A stretch of DNA of 29,689 nt from Saprospiraceae bacterium (GCA_021739805.1 JAIPBB010000020.1:1-29689); one strand, 5' to 3'; positions 16,005 through 25,677 are shown, numbered from the stretch's first letter. Translations and numbers: made by a program. Notes: a model not told the origin generated them from the letters alone.

Positions 16005-16427
16005 ATGGAGGTTTTAAAGGATTTCAAAATTAAGATTAGCGTTGAGGTTTCATGGGGGGATATGGATGCCATGAAACATTTAAACAATGTCGTTTATCTA
16101 AAATATTTTGAGGATTCCAGAATAGCATACTATGATGCAATAGGACTTGGACATGCTATGGATGATATGACCTTAATAGGAATTGTGAAATCAATTAGTT
16201 GCGAATATCTCATACCTATAAGCTTTCCTGATATGGTTGAAGTTGGGGCGAAAGTCATTTCTTTATCAGATATGGCTTTTACATTAGAGCATTATGTGCT
16301 TTCCAAAACGAAGGGAATTTGTGCTTATGGAGAAACTGAAGTAGCCATAGTTGATTCTTTATCCTTAAAGCCAGCCAAAATTCCGCAAAATATTATTCAC
16401 GCAATAAGGGAAATAGATACATTTTAA
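16005..16427 (+). CDS. hotdog-fold acyl thioesterase (YbgC/4HBT-like)
   Basis: The 140-aa protein has the 4HBT/YbgC signature WGDMDAMKHLNNVVYLKYFEDSR near the N-terminus, with the usual Asp in the W-G-D-M-D stretch and the N-x-x-Y-L-x-Y-F-E helix, and full family length. Such enzymes cleave acyl thioesters of CoA or carrier proteins. Its place between the adenylation enzyme and the carrier protein suggests either release of a free acid from CoA for the adenylation enzyme, or clearing of wrongly loaded carrier. Classical dlt operons have no thioesterase. A 38-nt gap precedes it and an 11-nt gap follows. Confidence 0.83.
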   Translation: MEVLKDFKIKISVEVSWGDMDAMKHLNNVVYLKYFEDSRIAYYDAIGLGHAMDDMTLIGIVKSISCEYLIPISFPDMVEVGAKVISLSDMAFTLEHYVLSKTKGICAYGETEVAIVDSLSLKPAKIPQNIIHAIREIDTF

Positions 16428-16438
16428 TTAGTTATTAT

Positions 16439-16681
16439 ATGGAATTAAATGAAATATTATCCGATCTTAATTCTCTCTATCAAAGGGTTTTAGAGAATGA
16501 AAAGGTGGTTTTAGAATTTGAAACCACAGCAAATGATGTAGATGGTTGGGATTCTTTGAACCACATGATTTTAATTACAGAAATTGAAAAACAATTCAAA
16601 ATAAAATTTGCCCTTAAAGAAATTATGAGGCTTAAAAATATTGGAGATGTATGTTTTTTAATTAAAAACAAATTGGTTTAA
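16439..16681 (+). CDS. carrier protein A (DltC/ACP-like)
   Basis: This 80-aa acidic helical protein has the phosphopantetheine site DSLNHM with Ser39. By position it carries the acyl group loaded by the adenylation enzyme at 14482 and presents it to the MBOAT at 16688, as DltC does for DltB. It is clearly paralogous to the carrier at 22599: same length, same Ser39, similar flanks (ANDVDGWDSLNHM against [13 protein letters not shown]). A phosphopantetheinyl transferase is not encoded here, so a general one must modify it. Confidence 0.88.
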   Translation: MELNEILSDLNSLYQRVLENEKVVLEFETTANDVDGWDSLNHMILITEIEKQFKIKFALKEIMRLKNIGDVCFLIKNKLV

Positions 16682-16687
16682 GAAAAA

Positions 16688-18130
16688 ATGATCTTCAATT
16701 CATTTGAGTTTCTTCTTTTTTATTGTGTAGTGTTTTTGCTATACTATTTCATTAATCCAAAATTGCAATGGGGCTTGTTGATTTTAGCCAGTTCGTTTTT
16801 TATAATGTACTATATGCCGACTTTTATATTGGTCGTGGTAGTAGTAATCTTTTTTAATTTTTTTACAGGAATCCAAATAGATAAAGCAAAGACAGACCTA
16901 TTAAAGAAAACGATATTTACAATAAGTACAGTAGTAAATATTTCAGTACTCGTCTTTTATAAATATATTAATTTCATTATTGAAAATCTTAATTTTCTGA
17001 CCAGCAACGCAGATTTGGATATAAGCCTACCTTACCTTTCCATATTGCTCCCACTAGGAATTTCTTTTTATGTGTTTCAGGTTATTAGCTATAATTACGA
17101 CATTTATTGGGAAATTGAGAAGCCTGAACGTCATATCGGGCATTTTGCCACGTATCTACTATTTTTTCCAAAATTTATCTCAGGACCGATTGAAAGAGCG
17201 AATTTATTTCTTCCACAAATTAAAGTACCTAAGAAATTTGAGGTAAATAATGTCGTATCAGGGCTCCAGCTCATCTTATGGGGGCTTTTTAAAAAGTTAG
17301 TTATTGCGGACAGAATTGCCACTACAACTAATTTAGTATTTAATGATGTTGGTAATTATCATGGACTCTCTATTATAATTGCCACTGTATTGTATACAAT
17401 TCAATTATATGCTGATTTTTCGGGTTATACCGATATAGCTTTGGGGTTAGCAAGAACGCTAGGTTACAAATTAACGGATAATTTTAATCGACCATTCTCG
17501 GCCACTTCAATATCTGATTTTTGGCGCAGGTGGCATATTACGCTTTCTTCCTGGGTTATAGATTATATTTATACTCCCGTATCGGCAGAAAGAAGAAGTT
17601 GGAATAGATTTGGTATTGTTTATGCTTTATTTATAACCTTTATTGTTCTTGGTGTATGGCATGGAGCATCATGGAATTTTGTGATTTATGGTGTTTTGCA
17701 TGCCCTTGCGGTAACATACGAATTTCTCACTAAAAAATTTAGAAGGAATTTGAGTGTGAAAATCCCATCATTAATTTATAATAGCCTGAGTAATTATTTA
17801 ACCATAGCATACTTTGCTTTTACGCTGATTTTTTTTAGAGTAGTTTCTTTAAGTGGTGCAATTACTGCAATTAGAAACATATTTACAGGTTTTTCTTTTA
17901 CTTCCAGCGGATTAGGTCTTGGTCTTTCTTTGAAAGATGTAATAATAATCAGCTTAGGTACCATAATTATTATTCAGCTTGAAAGGCTTAAAGCTCAGAA
18001 AGGGAGTTTCGGAATATTATTAGCATCAAAATCATCGCCAATTCGATGGACTTTTTATTATCTCGTAGTGCTAAGTATTATGATCTTTGGTTCTTTTGGC
18101 GCAAATAATTTTATATATTTTCAATTTTAA
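16688..18130 (+). CDS. MBOAT membrane acyltransferase A (AlgI/DltB-like)
   Basis: The 480-aa polytopic protein carries the MBOAT pattern: FFPKFISGPIERAN, LYADFSGYTDIALGLARTLGY, DFWRRWHITLSSW (His283) and GVWHGASWNF with the invariant catalytic histidine (His325). Local sequence is closer to the AlgI/PatA group than to DltB. AlgI and PatA use acetyl groups for O-acetylation of extracytoplasmic polysaccharide, while DltB takes D-alanine from DltC. The carrier protein 6 nt upstream points to a DltB-like donor. It should pass the acyl group across the inner membrane to the SGNH protein encoded next; the two overlap by one base (TAATG). Confidence 0.9.
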   Translation: MIFNSFEFLLFYCVVFLLYYFINPKLQWGLLILASSFFIMYYMPTFILVVVVVIFFNFFTGIQIDKAKTDLLKKTIFTISTVVNISVLVFYKYINFIIENLNFLTSNADLDISLPYLSILLPLGISFYVFQVISYNYDIYWEIEKPERHIGHFATYLLFFPKFISGPIERANLFLPQIKVPKKFEVNNVVSGLQLILWGLFKKLVIADRIATTTNLVFNDVGNYHGLSIIIATVLYTIQLYADFSGYTDIALGLARTLGYKLTDNFNRPFSATSISDFWRRWHITLSSWVIDYIYTPVSAERRSWNRFGIVYALFITFIVLGVWHGASWNFVIYGVLHALAVTYEFLTKKFRRNLSVKIPSLIYNSLSNYLTIAYFAFTLIFFRVVSLSGAITAIRNIFTGFSFTSSGLGLGLSLKDVIIISLGTIIIIQLERLKAQKGSFGILLASKSSPIRWTFYYLVVLSIMIFGSFGANNFIYFQF

Positions 18131-19203
18131 TGAAGCCTTTTTTAAAAAAAATAGGCTTTTTTTCTTTGTTCCCCATCCTTCTGATGCTTAGTATCAATTA
18201 TATATACGATCCGGCAAATTTATTTGACCCCGATTATAAGTATGAAAGATCCGTTGCAAATTATTTGAATGAGGGATGGAATGTTACCAATGTTGGAAAT
18301 ATGGATGAGAGAATTTTTCAAAAATATTTTATTGAAGGAATGAAACAATCTCCCGATGTCGTAATAATGGGCTCCAGCAATTCCATGTATATCGATTCAA
18401 GTTTCTATCCTAATCAAAAGTTAATCAATAATGCCGTTTCCTCAGCCACCTTCATTGATTTTATGGCAATTTACGAATTATACGAGAGGAAAGGATTTAA
18501 ACCAAAGAAAGTAGTAATAGGAATAGACCCATATATGTTAGTTTACTCGAAAAATGAATTTTGGAAATCATACCAGGAGAATTACATATCAATGAGACTC
18601 AAAATGGATTCAACACTTTTAGTTGAAGTTTTTAATTATTCCAATAGTTCGACTTATAAATGGAAGGAATTATTTTCGCTTAGTTATTTTCAATCATCGA
18701 TCAAGCTAATAAATAATTCGAATAATATTTTACCCGTTAAAAAGCAGTTTAATGAGGCCCCCACAAAAGTTTGCGATGGCTCTTTCAATGCAGTAGCTAG
18801 CTATAAAGACAAAACAAAATCTCAAATAGAGCTAGGTGTCATGCGATATATTGGAGGGGTTAAAAGTGTTTTTAATGAATCACAGAAGATTGATTCAGAA
18901 AACAGACAACATTTTGAATTATTTGTTCAATATTTATTAGATAATGATGTGGGCGTTGAATTTTATTTTATTCCCTACCATCCTTTATACTATAATTATA
19001 TTGTAGAGAAATATTTGGTAATAAGGGAAATTGAGGACTACCTAGCACAATATGCAAAAAACCAAGGTATTAGAGTAACAGGAAGTCTTAACCCAACGAG
19101 CTGTGGTTTGACAAGTGAAGATTTCACAGATTATAGTCATATTAATTTAGAAGGATTTAACAAATTGTTTTTACTTCAAGAAGATACTGAAGAGGTTAAA
19201 TAA
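18130..19203 (+). CDS. DltD-like SGNH acyltransferase, module A
   Basis: The 357-aa protein has one N-terminal membrane anchor (about 7-27) and an extracytoplasmic SGNH-like domain: VIMGSSNSM (Gly81, Ser82, Ser83), very like the GSSE block of DltD, and a late DYSHINLEG with Asp334 and His337 as the remaining catalytic pair. DltD and AlgJ/AlgX/PatB proteins of this fold complete acyl transfer to the cell-surface polymer after an MBOAT has moved the acyl group. Ser83 is the likely nucleophile by alignment to DltD. It is coupled to the MBOAT by a one-base overlap and closes module A. It shares only fold-level features with the second SGNH protein at 25678. Confidence 0.8.
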   Translation: MKPFLKKIGFFSLFPILLMLSINYIYDPANLFDPDYKYERSVANYLNEGWNVTNVGNMDERIFQKYFIEGMKQSPDVVIMGSSNSMYIDSSFYPNQKLINNAVSSATFIDFMAIYELYERKGFKPKKVVIGIDPYMLVYSKNEFWKSYQENYISMRLKMDSTLLVEVFNYSNSSTYKWKELFSLSYFQSSIKLINNSNNILPVKKQFNEAPTKVCDGSFNAVASYKDKTKSQIELGVMRYIGGVKSVFNESQKIDSENRQHFELFVQYLLDNDVGVEFYFIPYHPLYYNYIVEKYLVIREIEDYLAQYAKNQGIRVTGSLNPTSCGLTSEDFTDYSHINLEGFNKLFLLQEDTEEVK

Positions 19204-19236
19204 ACAATTGATTGTCATTAAAATGAACGTGTATAT

Positions 19237-20868
19237 ATGAGGGTGGTTAATTTTTTAGGAAAATATTTTAATAATGAGAAAAATAGCAATTTCTCATTAT
19301 TAATATTTGCGCTCTTGTATTTTTTAGTGATAGGATTAATATATGGGTTTACATATGAATCTAATGATGACTCTGTATTTGAAAATATGCTTAGAGGTCT
19401 GTATTGGGATACCCCTATATCTAATTTCTATTTTTTTCATAGAGGCATTTCACATTTTTTTATTTTTTTATATCAACATTTAGATCTTGGAATTAATTGG
19501 TATGGCTTAGTTCTGATTTTTCTTAATTTCCTTTCCTTCTACATTCTTTTATTAGTCATTAAAAAAGAGACCAATAATTATTTCATAATCGTTCTCTTTT
19601 TCCTAATTTTCTTCCAAAATGTCTATTTAGTTTCATTTACTCGGGTTTCAATTTTTCTTGCAGTTTCAGGTTTATTATTATTCAATGATTTGTACAGAAG
19701 TAAGAAAAGTAAATTTTTATATGCAATTCCCATTCTGATTTTTTTAGTAGCATATTGCCTTCGACCAAATGCGGCAATTTTGGGGGCGATTCTTATAATT
19801 CCATATCAACTGATTACCAATCACAAGAAAAAGTTATTATTATCATTAAGCTATATAATCCTCATTGTTTTGTCGTCAATTATGGTAAATACGATAATCA
19901 AAAATGTTCAAGACCCTGATTATACTAAACAAATATCAGAAGCATCAAAAATATTTCTTCCTATTGTGGATTATGATTACAACCCAAAAGGCGTTGATGT
20001 TGAGGGCCTTGAGAACATTGTTTTTGAACTGGAAAATGTGTTTTATTTTGATATAAGGACAACTAGCATTGAGAACATCAAAAGGCTTAGAAATGATTCG
20101 CTCTTAATATCTCAAGATGTAATAATAAAAAAATTGGTGAAACTGGGAAAAATGATTTTTCATAAGCCGTTTTTTGTGTTTTGTATTCTTTTATGCATCG
20201 GGCTAGCTTTTTATGAAAAGAAATATATCTATCCAGTTTTCTTTGGAATAGTTTATTTCTTAGGAGTCTTATTTGCTTTAACGGTATTGAAGAAAATGGA
20301 GTATAGGCTTTTAATTCCAATTATGACAATAATGCTTGTTTTTTTACTAATTGTATTAAGGGATTCTATAAAAAATTTTATTTCCAAAAATGCACTTTTT
20401 TATAAAGTAGTTGTATTCACAATTATTTTTATTTTTTTATTTCAATCGAAATTATACTATGATAGTATAAGTCAATTAAATGATCAACAATTAAATAGTT
20501 TTGCTTTGACTAGAGAGGATTTACCTGATAAGAAAATATTTTTACTTTCCGATCCTTTTCTAAACTTTAACCCACTAAAGCACCAGACAAATATTAGTAA
20601 GGCTTTATTAATTCCAATTATCGGATGGAGTGCATATAATGAAGCATCCTATAATTTTCAATTAAGGGAGTTTGGAACAAACGATATTTGCGATATATTT
20701 AAGTCAATAAGCGCTTCTAAGGATTTTTTATTTTTAGGGACAGCTCCAGAGATTATTAAGCTGAATAAGATATTAAATATGAACGGAATTGACAGAGGAT
20801 TCACAATGGAGCAACAATTAGATGAAGGTGTAACTTTCCTATATAGTTTTAAAATGAATCAAGAATAG
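19237..20868 (+). CDS. polytopic GT-C-like membrane protein 1
   Basis: The 543-aa protein has about ten to eleven hydrophobic segments between residues 20 and 410 and a soluble C-terminal part of about 130 residues. Right after the first helix comes YESNDDSVFENMLRG, with acidic residues Asp44 and Asp45 in the first external loop, where GT-C enzymes keep their catalytic acids. I propose a periplasmic transferase that takes sugar from an undecaprenyl-phosphate donor, matching the two synthases upstream. The protein at 27053 has the same plan (YAEGDD after helix 1). A Wzy-type polymerase is the main alternative. It starts 33 nt after module A and ends 1 nt before the FkbH-like gene. Confidence 0.6.
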   Translation: MRVVNFLGKYFNNEKNSNFSLLIFALLYFLVIGLIYGFTYESNDDSVFENMLRGLYWDTPISNFYFFHRGISHFFIFLYQHLDLGINWYGLVLIFLNFLSFYILLLVIKKETNNYFIIVLFFLIFFQNVYLVSFTRVSIFLAVSGLLLFNDLYRSKKSKFLYAIPILIFLVAYCLRPNAAILGAILIIPYQLITNHKKKLLLSLSYIILIVLSSIMVNTIIKNVQDPDYTKQISEASKIFLPIVDYDYNPKGVDVEGLENIVFELENVFYFDIRTTSIENIKRLRNDSLLISQDVIIKKLVKLGKMIFHKPFFVFCILLCIGLAFYEKKYIYPVFFGIVYFLGVLFALTVLKKMEYRLLIPIMTIMLVFLLIVLRDSIKNFISKNALFYKVVVFTIIFIFLFQSKLYYDSISQLNDQQLNSFALTREDLPDKKIFLLSDPFLNFNPLKHQTNISKALLIPIIGWSAYNEASYNFQLREFGTNDICDIFKSISASKDFLFLGTAPEIIKLNKILNMNGIDRGFTMEQQLDEGVTFLYSFKMNQE

Positions 20869-20869
20869 T

Positions 20870-22606
20870 ATGAAGAATTATTCACAGCTTAAAAAAAATT
20901 TAAAAAAAGATTTTTCAGGTTTAAGAATCGTCAGAATTGCGTTGCTGGGAGATACTGCAACCCAGTTCTTAACACAGGCTTTAAGAGGCTTGGGATATGA
21001 CTGTGGTTTTAATCTCGAAATATGGGAAGCCGATTTTAATCAAATAGAAAGACAAGTTTATGATCTCTCTTCTGAATTGTATGAATTTAACCCTGAATTG
21101 GTAATTGTTTTTCAATCGTCACACAAGCTCCTAGGGAAATACAATAAAATTAAGCCGGAACAACATATATTATTTGCTTCACATGAATTAGAAACAATAG
21201 AAAATATTTATTCCAATTTAACCAACAATCTCAATGCGAAAGTAATTTTTTATAATTATAATGAGATTGATGATTCCATTTTTGGGAATTATGCCAATAA
21301 AACCGAGTCCTCTTTTTTGTATCAATTGAGAAAACTTAATTATGAGTTAATGGCATTGGCATCAAAAAAAACAAATTTATATTTGTGTGAACTTTCCACA
21401 ATTCAGAACCAAGTTGGCAAATCCAATTTTTTTCAAACATCAATTTATATTAATACAGAAATGGTATTGAGTATTGATGTAATACCCAAGGTTGCTAATA
21501 GGACAATGGATTTGATCAACACCCTATATGGTAAGTTTAAAAAATGTATAATTCTGGATTTAGATAACACAACTTGGGGTGGAATTATAGGTGATGATGG
21601 GATTGAAAATATTCAAATAGGAAGTTTGGGAATTGGCAAGGCTTTTTCAGAGTTTCAATATTGGATAAAGAAGTTAAAAAATAGAGGGATAATAGTGGCG
21701 GTTTGTAGTAAGAATACAGAGTCTGTTGCCAAAGAGCCATTCGAGAAACATCCTGATATGGTATTACATTTAGAAGACATTTCTGTATTTATGGCCAATT
21801 GGGAAAACAAAGCAGACAACATCCACCAAATACAAAATATCCTAAATATTGGTTTTGATTCGATGGTGTTTTTAGATGACAATCCTTTTGAAAGAAATAT
21901 GGTTAGAGAAAATATTCCTCAAATTTGTGTTCCAGAACTTCCGGAAGATCCTGCAGATTATTTAGAATATTTATATAGCTTGAATCTTTTTGAAACAATT
22001 TCATTTTCAAATGAAGATACTGAAAGAACAAAACTATATCAAATAGAAGCGCAAAGAACTGCTATTCAACGAAAATTTGCTAATGAAGATGATTTTTTAA
22101 TGAGTTTGAACATGTGTTCATTAATTGAACCTTTTAATAAATTCAATTCACCAAGAGTTGCGCAACTATCCCAACGTTCAAATCAATTCAACCTCAGAAC
22201 TGTGCGCTATACGGATTCTGAAATTGAAAAACTGAGTATTGATAAAGATTTTTTCACATTTACATTTACTTTAGAGGATAAATTTGGAGATAATGGATTG
22301 ATATGTGTGTTAATATTAAAAAAAGAAAATAGTAAAATATTGTTTATTGACACTTGGTTTATGAGCTGCAGAGTTTTGAAACGCGGGATGGAAAATTTTG
22401 TACTAAATACCCTGGTTAATTATGCCAAAGGAGAAGGATTTACGATTTTAAAAGGCGAATATATTCCTACTGTAAAGAACGAAATGGTAAAAAATCATTA
22501 TCTTAATTTAGGTTTTGAGAAACAAGACGAGAACTGGATTCTTAATGTAGGAACCTACACACCAAAAAATAATTATATTAAAATTAAGAAGCAAAATAAT
22601 GAATAA
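20870..22606 (+). CDS. FkbH-like HAD-IIIC enzyme
   Basis: The 578-aa protein matches full-length FkbH-type proteins: an N-terminal α/β domain (about 1-215, [17 protein letters not shown]), a HAD phosphatase core with [18 protein letters not shown] (Asp230, Asp232) and [10 protein letters not shown], and a GNAT-like C-terminal part (about 400-560; [28 protein letters not shown]). FkbH-family enzymes take 1,3-bisphosphoglycerate, remove the phosphate and load a glyceryl group on a carrier protein. The carrier is encoded next, with an 8-nt overlap. So module B starts from a glycolytic intermediate and not from an acyl-AMP. Glyceryl loading is family knowledge, not shown here. Confidence 0.88.
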   Translation: MKNYSQLKKNLKKDFSGLRIVRIALLGDTATQFLTQALRGLGYDCGFNLEIWEADFNQIERQVYDLSSELYEFNPELVIVFQSSHKLLGKYNKIKPEQHILFASHELETIENIYSNLTNNLNAKVIFYNYNEIDDSIFGNYANKTESSFLYQLRKLNYELMALASKKTNLYLCELSTIQNQVGKSNFFQTSIYINTEMVLSIDVIPKVANRTMDLINTLYGKFKKCIILDLDNTTWGGIIGDDGIENIQIGSLGIGKAFSEFQYWIKKLKNRGIIVAVCSKNTESVAKEPFEKHPDMVLHLEDISVFMANWENKADNIHQIQNILNIGFDSMVFLDDNPFERNMVRENIPQICVPELPEDPADYLEYLYSLNLFETISFSNEDTERTKLYQIEAQRTAIQRKFANEDDFLMSLNMCSLIEPFNKFNSPRVAQLSQRSNQFNLRTVRYTDSEIEKLSIDKDFFTFTFTLEDKFGDNGLICVLILKKENSKILFIDTWFMSCRVLKRGMENFVLNTLVNYAKGEGFTILKGEYIPTVKNEMVKNHYLNLGFEKQDENWILNVGTYTPKNNYIKIKKQNNE

Positions 22607-22841
22607 AGAAGAATTAATAATACAAATCAACGATATATTTATAGATATACTTGATAACGAAGAAATTATTATTGAGGAAACAACCTCGGCCAATGATATA
22701 GAAGAGTGGGATTCATTGACCCACATTCAACTAGTGGTGGCAATTGAAAAGCATTTTAAAATACGTTTTACTTCCAGCGAGATTCAAAGCTGGACTAATG
22801 TCGGCACCATGCTGGTTTCTATTCAAGACAAAATAAAATGA
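22599..22841 (+). CDS. carrier protein B (ACP-like)
   Basis: The 80-aa acidic protein has the phosphopantetheine site EWDSLTHI with Ser39. It overlaps the FkbH-like gene upstream by 8 nt and the MaoC-like gene downstream by 4 nt, so it should be the carrier on which the glyceryl group is loaded and then altered. It is a paralogue of carrier A at 16439, yet the two have diverged in the helix II region that talks to partner enzymes (NHMILITEIEKQF against [13 protein letters not shown]). That fits separate partners and little cross-talk. Confidence 0.88.
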   Translation: MNKEELIIQINDIFIDILDNEEIIIEETTSANDIEEWDSLTHIQLVVAIEKHFKIRFTSSEIQSWTNVGTMLVSIQDKIK

Positions 22842-23236
22842 TTTTAAAGTTAGGCGATATATTTGAAGAGCATTTCATTATGTCAAATGAAACTTATGAA
22901 GGATTTGTTAATGTTTTCAAAGATAAAAACCCTTTACATACTAATCATCAATTTGCAATTGAAAAAGGGTTTAAAGGACGAGTAATGCATGGAAATATTT
23001 TAAATGGTTTTTTGTCTTATTTTATCGGTGAAAAATTACCTGTTAGGGAGGTAATTATTCATTCGCAAGAAATCCAATTTAAAAACGCAGTTTATTTAGA
23101 TGATGAATTGCAATTCAAAGCTGAAATAGTTGGAGTCTTTGAATCGGTAAACGCAATAGAGTTTAAGTTTAGTTTTAAAAATTTGGAAAAAAAAGTAGTG
23201 GCAAAAGGTTTAATACAAATAGGATTTTTAAAATGA
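22838..23236 (+). CDS. MaoC-like (R)-specific hydratase/dehydratase
   Basis: The 132-aa hotdog protein has the hydratase-2 motif [20 protein letters not shown] followed by RVMHG, with Asp29 and His34 as the catalytic pair. The family adds water to, or removes it from, enoyl thioesters. Together with the next gene (an SDR) it could dehydrate and reduce a carrier-bound 3-hydroxyacyl group, turning a glyceryl unit or an extended chain into another short acyl group. It is coupled on both sides by ATGA overlaps. A non-catalytic double-bond-binding role cannot be excluded, but the catalytic pair is intact. Confidence 0.85.
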   Translation: MILKLGDIFEEHFIMSNETYEGFVNVFKDKNPLHTNHQFAIEKGFKGRVMHGNILNGFLSYFIGEKLPVREVIIHSQEIQFKNAVYLDDELQFKAEIVGVFESVNAIEFKFSFKNLEKKVVAKGLIQIGFLK

Positions 23237-23955
23237 ATATATTAATCACAGGAGGGGCTTCGGGTTTGGGTAAAGCTATTTCAATAATTCTTGCAAAAAA
23301 TGCAGAAAATACGATATATTTTACTTACTCAAATTCAGAACTAAATGCAAAGAAAATAGAATTAGATTTTAAGAATGCTTTTTCTATTAGGTGTGATTTT
23401 AGGGATCCAAATTCTATAAAATCTTTAAGGGATAAAATAAGCCAATTGGATATTGATGTTTTGATAAATAACGCTTATTTAGGAAATCCAATAAATAACT
23501 ATTTCCATAAAATAAGTGAAGATGATTTTTCTTCCAAATTTTTGATAAATGTTATGCCAACAATTCAAATAACCCAATCTGCGATTAGCTATTTTAGAAA
23601 GAAGAAAAAAGGGAAAATAATTACAATTTTAACTTCATTTTTACTTAATACTCCCCCTATAGGAGCATCTGGATATGTGGCAAATAAAGCCTATTTAGCA
23701 TCTCTTGTTAAATCATGGGCAAATGAAAATTCGAAATTTAATATAACATCTAATTCTGTTTCCCCATCATTTATGCAGACGAACTTCACTTCAGAAGTCG
23801 ACGAAAGAATTATTGAACAGATGATATCAGATCATCCTTTAAAGAAACTTCTGACAGTAGAGGAAGTTGCTGAAACGGTATTTTTTTTAACAAATGCTTC
23901 TTCACAAATTAACGGGGTTGACATAATTTTAAACTCGGGAACTAATATTAAATAA
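23233..23955 (+). CDS. short-chain dehydrogenase/reductase (FabG-like)
   Basis: The 240-aa SDR has TGGASGLGKA (cofactor loop), LINNAYLG, a catalytic Ser135 in ITILTSF, and the YVANK motif (Tyr148, Lys152). It is of classical SDR length and probably uses NADPH or NADH on a β-keto or hydroxy group of the carrier-bound acyl unit. It overlaps the MaoC-like gene by 4 nt and closes the soluble part of module B. The sequence then runs into a decayed MBOAT fragment, not directly into the intact MBOAT. Confidence 0.87.
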   Translation: MNILITGGASGLGKAISIILAKNAENTIYFTYSNSELNAKKIELDFKNAFSIRCDFRDPNSIKSLRDKISQLDIDVLINNAYLGNPINNYFHKISEDDFSSKFLINVMPTIQITQSAISYFRKKKKGKIITILTSFLLNTPPIGASGYVANKAYLASLVKSWANENSKFNITSNSVSPSFMQTNFTSEVDERIIEQMISDHPLKKLLTVEEVAETVFFLTNASSQINGVDIILNSGTNIK

Positions 23956-23989
23956 ACTGATTGATTAGGGCTAGCTGAAAACTACAAGA

Positions 23990-24202
23990 TACGGAGTAGT
24001 ATTTTTCAATTACCCTTCATGTCTCCTAACCCTCATTACAGGCCTTATTGACAGAGCAAATTTATTTATTCCTCAATTGAAAAAAGAAATCGCGATTGAT
24101 TACAATCCAGATATAGTTGGAATTGATCAGATTTTATGGAGACGATTTAGAAAAAGTTTTTTTCCATATAATTGTGCAACAATTATTAACAATGCTTATT
24201 GA
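23990..24202 (+). pseudogene. fragment of an MBOAT gene
   Basis: In the frame ending at the TGA at 24200-24202 one reads a degraded but recognisable MBOAT piece. LITGLIDRANLFIPQLKKE corresponds to FISGPIERANLFLPQIKVP of MBOAT A and LLSGPIERAHNFIPQLYKK of MBOAT B. ILWRRFRKSFF...CATIINNAY corresponds to ILWGLFKKLVIADRIA...NLVFND. About 70 codons remain. There is no start, and the regions with both active-site histidines are missing. It lies directly between the SDR and the intact MBOAT. It probably marks an earlier MBOAT replaced by the present one. Its RANLFIPQ wording is slightly nearer to MBOAT A. Confidence 0.8.
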
Positions 24203-24211
24203 GAATCCTTT

Positions 24212-25669
24212 ATGTTATTTAATTCTAAAGCATTCCTTCTTTTCTTTATATTAGTATTTGTTTTATACTATTTATTCTCGCATAAGTACCGATGGTTATT
24301 ACTATTGATATCAAGTTGTTTATTTTACATGTATTCCGTACCGGGAAATATTACAGTCCCCTTATTCATAATAATAACAGCATATTTAGGAGGGGTAAAT
24401 ATTGAAAAAACATTTACAAAAGATAAAAAAAGGTTATTTTTAATAATTAGCTTACTACTAATTCTCGGAGCACTTGTTTTTTTTAAATATGCTAATTTTT
24501 TGACGACCACGGGGGTCGGCATTTTTTATTTTCTTTCAAACGCCACCAATATCAAATTAATCCCAAATACCAATCCCATTTTATTAAATATTATAGCACC
24601 CATAGGAATTTCTTATATTTCTTTCCAGGCAATAGGCTACCTTATTGAAATATATAGAGGTAATCACCCTCCTGAAAAGAATATTGGAATATTTGCATCC
24701 TACGTGATGTTTTTCCCAAAGTTATTATCTGGGCCTATTGAGAGAGCGCACAATTTTATTCCTCAGCTATATAAGAAACATGAGTTTGAATACCAACAGA
24801 CTGTTGATGGTCTAAAACTAGTTGCGTGGGGATTTTTCAAGAAGCTTGTTATTGCAGATAGGATTGCAATCCTAACAGATCAGGTATTTAATAATGTGCA
24901 ACAATATACCGGGATTCCCCTCATCATTGCAGTTTTATTATTTACAGTTCAATTGTATGCTGATTTTTCAGGATATACAGATATTGCGTTGGGCATTGCC
25001 CAGACACTTGGATTTAAATTAATGAATAATTTTAATATCCCATTTGTTGCCAAATCAACAAAGGAATTATGGAGACGATGGCATATCTCGCTATCAACAT
25101 GGTTCAATGATTATGTTTTTAATACTATCGTTATTAATAGAAGAGACTGGAATAAATGGGCCATCGTATATGCAACTATTGTAACATTTTTAATACTTGG
25201 CTTGTGGCACGGTTCAAGCTGGAATTTTGTGATATTCGGTTTTGTACAAGGGCTTATTCTATCACTGGAGTTTCTGACTATGAAAATCAGAAAGAGACTA
25301 AGATCTAAAATCCCAGTCTTTCTTAACAATTCCTTCGGAATCATTTTCACCTTTTTCTTTTTTAGTTTTGCATTGATTTTTTTCAGGGCAAACAATTTTA
25401 GTGATGCCATTTATACAATATCGCATTTGTTTGATATACAATTTGGTTTTAATGAAAATCTTGGAATTGAAGGTAGGGATATATACTTAATTCCGGTCTT
25501 GGTTTTCTTTTTATTCTTTATTCAATTCCTTCAAATAAAAGGCAGTATAATAACACGGCTTTCAAGGAAACCAGTTTATTTTAGATGGATGCTATATTGC
25601 ACTTTATTACTATCTATTTTGTTCTTTGGTCTATTTAGTAAATCATCCTACATTTATTTGCAATTCTAA
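24212..25669 (+). CDS. MBOAT membrane acyltransferase B (AlgI/DltB-like)
   Basis: The 485-aa polytopic protein is a paralogue of MBOAT A, with FFPKLLSGPIERAHNF, LYADFSGYTDIALGIAQTLGF, LWRRWHISLSTW (His291) and GLWHGSSWNFVIFG with catalytic His333. It should carry the acyl group of carrier B over the inner membrane to the SGNH-like protein encoded 8 nt further on. It starts 9 nt after the stop of an older MBOAT fragment, so it may have come in by gene replacement. Donor and acceptor are unknown; carrier B is inferred only from gene order. Confidence 0.9.
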   Translation: MLFNSKAFLLFFILVFVLYYLFSHKYRWLLLLISSCLFYMYSVPGNITVPLFIIITAYLGGVNIEKTFTKDKKRLFLIISLLLILGALVFFKYANFLTTTGVGIFYFLSNATNIKLIPNTNPILLNIIAPIGISYISFQAIGYLIEIYRGNHPPEKNIGIFASYVMFFPKLLSGPIERAHNFIPQLYKKHEFEYQQTVDGLKLVAWGFFKKLVIADRIAILTDQVFNNVQQYTGIPLIIAVLLFTVQLYADFSGYTDIALGIAQTLGFKLMNNFNIPFVAKSTKELWRRWHISLSTWFNDYVFNTIVINRRDWNKWAIVYATIVTFLILGLWHGSSWNFVIFGFVQGLILSLEFLTMKIRKRLRSKIPVFLNNSFGIIFTFFFFSFALIFFRANNFSDAIYTISHLFDIQFGFNENLGIEGRDIYLIPVLVFFLFFIQFLQIKGSIITRLSRKPVYFRWMLYCTLLLSILFFGLFSKSSYIYLQF

Positions 25670-25677
25670 TTAGATTT

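Noticed and set aside
14482..23955. NRPS or polyketide cluster
   Set aside because: Only a stand-alone adenylation enzyme and single carriers are present; no condensation, ketosynthase or terminal thioesterase domains. MBOAT and SGNH partners point to surface acylation.
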